In this document: one piece after another, positions 60,490 to 64,000 of the stretch
How positions within the stretch are numbered: the stretch's first letter is position 1
How the letters are laid out: every line of letters starts with the position of its first letter
Source of the DNA: Bifidobacterium santillanense
Lineage (GTDB): Bacteria > Actinomycetota > Actinomycetes > Actinomycetales > Bifidobacteriaceae
Assembly (NCBI RefSeq): GCF_018555385.1
Contig: NZ_JAFEJS010000004.1
Location: 62,001-126,000, forward strand
DNA: 64,000 nucleotides
Reading direction: 5' to 3'
Program-made: the position numbers and the translations under genes
Notes under the pieces: generated by a model
What the model was told of the DNA's origin: nothing
Databases searched by the model: none
The model's input: the letters and a program-made list of their open reading frames with translations, nothing else

Positions 60490-62298
60490 CTAGTAGATGA
60501 ACAGGCCCCAGAAGGCGAAGAGGAACAGGACGTGGAGCATCGCGGCGGCGGTGAGCCAGAACAGGACGCGCCCGAAGCGCGTGGAGGCGAGCACCGGTTC
60601 GGCGCCGGTCACCACGCCACGGATCGACCCCTCGCGCGGCGGCCATGCGAGGATGCCACGCTCGACGGCGACCTCGATGAGCCGGGCGAACACGCGCGAC
60701 CACGCCCACACGACCAGCGTGCACACGATCTGGATGACGGGCCAGCTCCACCACATGACGCCCGGCTCCTCGTCGGGCGCGGCGCCCCAGGCGAGCCGGA
60801 CCACGCCCATGATGACCTGGCCGAGTCCGGAGCAGAACAGCAGGAGCGTCGCCATCGTGGTGACCGCGAGGGTGACGAGCGCGTTGCCGAACCCGTGCCG
60901 GAAGCCGAGCCCGGGGTAGCGCACGCCGCGGTTGGCACGGCGCAGACGGAACCGGATCCGCCGCGCCAGCGCCGCCAGCCACGCGACGGCGGTGGCGAGC
61001 AGGAGCAGGACGGTGCCCGCGTGCAGAATGGCGCCGTAGACGGTCAGCGCGCGCCGGGCCTGAAGATCGTCGGGCACGGCGATCGACTGGTAGATGACGT
61101 CGCCGGCCACGCGTTCGCTGGTCTGTTTCAGCCCGGCGACCGTGCCGGCCGCCCAGGAGGTCAGGTCGTCGACGTACTGGTCAGCGAACTTCGTGCCGGT
61201 CTCGGCCTCGTCGCCGAGCCGCAGCACGTGGTTGGCGACCGGGTAGCTGCGCACGGTCACGTCCCAGTTGCCGGCCCGGTGCGCCTCGACGAGGATGCGT
61301 TTGACGCCCTCGACCTGCGCGGTCATCACGTCCTTGGATCCGTAGGCGACGAGCGTGGGGATCGAGTAGGCACTCGATTCGGGCAGGTCGAGATCGAAGT
61401 TGGTCATGCCGAACAGTGCGGTGTCGGCGTTGAAGACGCGGCGCACGATCGATTGGTAGCCGTCGTTGGCGCCGACGAGCGCGAAGTCCTGCGAGATGAA
61501 GAAGCCGAGCGACTGGCGCGGCGGGAACACCATCGGGCTCAGGAGGATCTGGAAGGCGACCTGTGGGTCGTCGGCGAGCAGGTACTGGGAGATCCACGTC
61601 GATTCGCTGGTCGCGTAGATGCCGACCTTGGCCGCGTCCACGTCGTCGAGGCCGCGCAGCAGGTCGATCGCGGCGTCGTATACGCGTGCGGAGGCCGGAT
61701 AGTCGCGGGTGATGTCGGAGGTGGACCACACCGGCTTGTCGATGACGGCGGTGACGAATCCGGCGGAGGCGAGCGTGGCGGCCACGTCGCCGAACGAGTT
61801 GTACGCGGTGCCGAATCCGGCGCCGTGCATGAAGACCACGCCGGGGCGCGCGCCGGACGCGCCGATCGGGGCGCGGATGAGCACGGTGATGGTCTGGGTC
61901 TGGTCGGCGCCCGATCCGCTGCCCCGCCATGTGGAATCCGCGTCGGCGTCGACCGCGACCTCGCGCGGGGAGCCGACCTGCGTGCCGTCGCGCCGGACGG
62001 TGAGTTCGACCGCCCGCTCCTCGACGCGGTATGTGCCGGCCTCATCGAGCGCGCGGGCGCCGGAGGCCGTGTCGAACGTGACGGCCGTATCGTCGGTGAG
62101 GGTGGCGATGGTCTGTCCCGTGGGGTCGTTGTCCCACGGGACGGTGGTGAGGTTGGAGACGGCGACGAGCAGACCCATGAGGATGATGAAGATGGGCAGA
62201 CTGACCGTCAGACGCCGGGTAAAGGTCCATGCCCCGCCCTCGCCGGACCGTCCATCCCGCTTGGGCGCGACGGCTCCCCCGGCCCCGGTCTGCCTCAT
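60490..62298 (-). CDS. Membrane-anchored alpha/beta hydrolase, unknown substrate
   Basis: 602 residues from ATG 62298 (GGGAG 9 nt upstream; 62316 is an alternative). One N-terminal helix (LPIFIILMGLLVAVSNL), an extracytoplasmic alpha/beta hydrolase with oxyanion region VVFMHGAGFG, nucleophile Ser candidate in YATSESTW and catalytic His in YPVANHV, then four C-terminal helices. Lies between ispG and recO in a core gene block. Related proteins are annotated as hydrolase or acyl-CoA thioester hydrolase-like; substrate unknown. Confidence 0.75.
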   Translation of the reverse strand: MRQTGAGGAVAPKRDGRSGEGGAWTFTRRLTVSLPIFIILMGLLVAVSNLTTVPWDNDPTGQTIATLTDDTAVTFDTASGARALDEAGTYRVEERAVELTVRRDGTQVGSPREVAVDADADSTWRGSGSGADQTQTITVLIRAPIGASGARPGVVFMHGAGFGTAYNSFGDVAATLASAGFVTAVIDKPVWSTSDITRDYPASARVYDAAIDLLRGLDDVDAAKVGIYATSESTWISQYLLADDPQVAFQILLSPMVFPPRQSLGFFISQDFALVGANDGYQSIVRRVFNADTALFGMTNFDLDLPESSAYSIPTLVAYGSKDVMTAQVEGVKRILVEAHRAGNWDVTVRSYPVANHVLRLGDEAETGTKFADQYVDDLTSWAAGTVAGLKQTSERVAGDVIYQSIAVPDDLQARRALTVYGAILHAGTVLLLLATAVAWLAALARRIRFRLRRANRGVRYPGLGFRHGFGNALVTLAVTTMATLLLFCSGLGQVIMGVVRLAWGAAPDEEPGVMWWSWPVIQIVCTLVVWAWSRVFARLIEVAVERGILAWPPREGSIRGVVTGAEPVLASTRFGRVLFWLTAAAMLHVLFLFAFWGLFIY

Positions 62299-62347
62299 CC
62301 GCGTCATCTCCCGCATGCGTCCGATCGCCCCGTCGACGGACCGCCGT

Positions 62348-63568
62348 TCAGCGGCCCGGGTGCTGGATGGGGACGACGACCGGGCCGGTGGCGCCCTCGG
62401 GCACCTTGCCCTCGGCCTCCATCTTCGCGGCCATGTCGTTGGCGATCTCGAGCAGCGTGTCGACGATCTGGTCCTCGGGCACGGTCTTGATGACCTTGCC
62501 CTTGATGAAGATCTGGCCCTTGCCGTTGCCGGAGGCGACGCCGAGGTCGGCCTCGCGGGCCTCGCCCGGGCCGTTGACGATGCAGCCCATGACGGCCACG
62601 CGGATCGGCGCGGTGATGTTCTTCAGGCCCTCGGTGACGGCGGAGGCGAGCTGGATCACGTCCACCTGCGCGCGGCCGCAGCTCGGGCAGGAGATGATGT
62701 CGAACTTGCGCGGGCGCAGACCCATGTATTCGAGCAGCTTGCAGCCGACCTTGACCTCCTCGACGGGAGGCGCGGAGAGGGACACGCGGATCGTGTCGCC
62801 GATGCCCTCGGCCAGCAGCGCGCCGAACGCGAGGCACGACTTGATGGTGCCCTGCCACTGCGGGCCCGCCTCGGTGACCCCGAGGTGCAGCGGCCAGTCG
62901 CCCTTCGAGGCGAGCAGACGGTAGGTCTGGACCATCGTGATCACGTCGTGGTGCTTGACGGAGATCTTGAAGTCGTGGAAGCCGACGTCCTCGAACATGT
63001 GCGCTTCCTTGAGCGCGGAGGCGACGAGCGCCTCGGGGGTCGGGCCGCCGTACCTGGCGTACAGATCCTTGTCGAGCGAACCGGCGTTGACGCCGATGCG
63101 CAGGGAGATGCCCGCGTCGGTCGCGGCCTTGCAGATGTCCGGGCCGACCTGATCGAACTTGCGGATGTTGCCGGGGTTGACGCGCACGGCGGCGCATCCG
63201 GCGTCGATGGCCTGGAACACGTACTTCGACTGGAAGTGGATGTCGGCGATGACCGGGATCGGCGACTTGCGGCAGATCTCCGGCAGCGCGTCGGCGTCGT
63301 CCTGGCTCGGCACGGCCACGCGTACGATGTCGCAGCCGGCCGCGGTCAGCTCGGCGATCTGCTGGAGCGTGGCGGGCACGTCCGCGGTGAGCGTGTTGGT
63401 CATCGACTGCACGGAGATGGGCGCGCCGCCGCCGACCGGCACGGGGCCCACCATGATGCGGCGGGACTTGCGGCGCGGGTGCAACGGCGATTCGCTGGTC
63501 AGCTCGACCGGGTCGCCGGTGCGGCGGAACGGCTTGGCAACGGGTGTTTCGGTGTTCAACGTATTCAT
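62348..63568 (-). CDS. ispG: 4-hydroxy-3-methylbut-2-enyl diphosphate synthase
   Basis: 406 residues from ATG 63568, overlapping the dxr stop by 1 nt (TGATG). Penultimate iron-sulfur step of the MEP isoprenoid pathway. N-terminal TIM-barrel with [12 protein letters not shown] and VRVNPGNI; C-terminal cluster Cys in CPSCGRAQ and [10 protein letters not shown]. Translationally coupled to dxr, the pathway's earlier step. Product feeds uppS, encoded nearby. Confidence 0.97.
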   Translation of the reverse strand: MNTLNTETPVAKPFRRTGDPVELTSESPLHPRRKSRRIMVGPVPVGGGAPISVQSMTNTLTADVPATLQQIAELTAAGCDIVRVAVPSQDDADALPEICRKSPIPVIADIHFQSKYVFQAIDAGCAAVRVNPGNIRKFDQVGPDICKAATDAGISLRIGVNAGSLDKDLYARYGGPTPEALVASALKEAHMFEDVGFHDFKISVKHHDVITMVQTYRLLASKGDWPLHLGVTEAGPQWQGTIKSCLAFGALLAEGIGDTIRVSLSAPPVEEVKVGCKLLEYMGLRPRKFDIISCPSCGRAQVDVIQLASAVTEGLKNITAPIRVAVMGCIVNGPGEAREADLGVASGNGKGQIFIKGKVIKTVPEDQIVDTLLEIANDMAAKMEAEGKVPEGATGPVVVPIQHPGR

Positions 63569-64000
63569 CACTGCTTGTCTATCAGGTCGTCGGCGCGGCG
63601 ACGGGCCTCGAGCTCGAGCTGTTCCATTTCCTCCACGTCGCGGAACAGCGGATCGCCGCGCAGCTCGGCGTCCATCTCGTCGAGCACGGCCTTGACCGTG
63701 TCCACGATGCCGAGGTACGGCAGACGATGCTCGAGGAAGGCGTGCACGGCCTGCTCGTTGGCGGCGTTGAGGACGGCCGTGTGCTTCTCCGAGGCGGCCA
63801 GGCAGTGGCGCGCGAGGGAGACGGCGGGGAACGCCTCGTCGTCGAGCGGTTCGAAGGTCCACGAGGCGGCCTTGGTCCAGTCGCACGCGGCGGCCACATT
63901 GTCCATGCGGTCCGGCGCGGACAGGCCCAGCGCGATGGGCAGACGCATGTCCGGCGGCGAGGCCTGCGCGATGGTGGCGCCGTCGACGAATTCGACCATC
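63568..64000 (-). CDS. dxr: 1-deoxy-D-xylulose 5-phosphate reductoisomerase, C-terminal part
   Basis: 144 codons to the window edge; the N-terminal NADPH domain is outside. Recognised by [18 protein letters not shown] and [13 protein letters not shown], conserved in the Dxr C-terminal domain. First committed MEP-pathway enzyme, coupled to ispG. Confidence 0.92.
   Translation of the reverse strand, partial: MVEFVDGATIAQASPPDMRLPIALGLSAPDRMDNVAAACDWTKAASWTFEPLDDEAFPAVSLARHCLAASEKHTAVLNAANEQAVHAFLEHRLPYLGIVDTVKAVLDEMDAELRGDPLFRDVEEMEQLELEARRRADDLIDKQ

Noticed and set aside
1..64000. tRNA, rRNA, insertion sequence or replication origin
   Set aside because: No cloverleaf, rRNA motif, transposase or DnaA-box cluster was recognised on reading both strands.

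Overview
The window is a GC-rich actinobacterial chromosome segment, almost certainly from a Bifidobacterium. Reasons: a dense set of intracellular plant-glycan glycoside hydrolases (GH36, GH43, GH51, GH27, GH31, GH78, GH127, GH35, GH32), each cluster with its own LacI-type regulator; a HypBA1-type beta-L-arabinofuranosidase; a sucrose module (LacI regulator, CscB-like symporter, GH32); and a housekeeping block dxr-ispG-hydrolase-recO-uppS. No rRNA, tRNA, insertion sequence or complete prophage was seen.

Layout. 1-2986: visibly AT-richer accessory start with a truncated lipoprotein gene, a lactococcin 972-family bacteriocin precursor, and a divergent LuxR-type response regulator plus histidine kinase. 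3037-3209: long palindromic element. 3218-5566: 2-hydroxyacid dehydrogenase and YihS-like sugar isomerase, with paired operator-like palindromes upstream. 5567-6708: 1.1 kb without genes, holding a degenerate CRISPR-like array (repeat about 28 nt, spacer about 33 nt), a 300-bp palindromic element and a second CRISPR-like repeat pair. One array spacer is identical over 33/33 nt to the MFS transporter gene at 16538-16570 of the same window.

6709-14942: ABC transporter, GH43 and GH36 alpha-galactosidase, with divergent LacI. 14993-22093: GH27-GH51-MFS-GNAT, probably one operon; the GH51 gene sits between two direct copies of a hairpin-pair element. 22440-35324: GH43-like, LacI, GH31, GH78, LacI, GH127, GH43-like; several share an ATGGTTAwCGwTAA-like operator. 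35418-42920: GH35, a second sugar ABC transporter (one permease carries a single-base frameshift in a homopolymer) and LacI. Together the enzymes fit intracellular breakdown of arabinogalactan or pectin side-chain oligosaccharides imported by two ABC systems and one MFS symporter; none of the hydrolases shows a signal peptide.

42929-49468: heterodimeric ABC exporter, ilvD, small holin-like membrane protein. 49680-54365: sucrose cluster. 54677-58344: thiamine-precursor-like ABC permease and binding protein, then a nucleoside hydrolase with a large insertion. 58355-58501: 39-bp perfect inverted repeat. 58593-64000: uppS, recO, a membrane-anchored alpha/beta hydrolase, ispG and the C-terminal part of dxr (runs off the right edge). 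All assignments come from reading the sequence and family knowledge; no database search was run.
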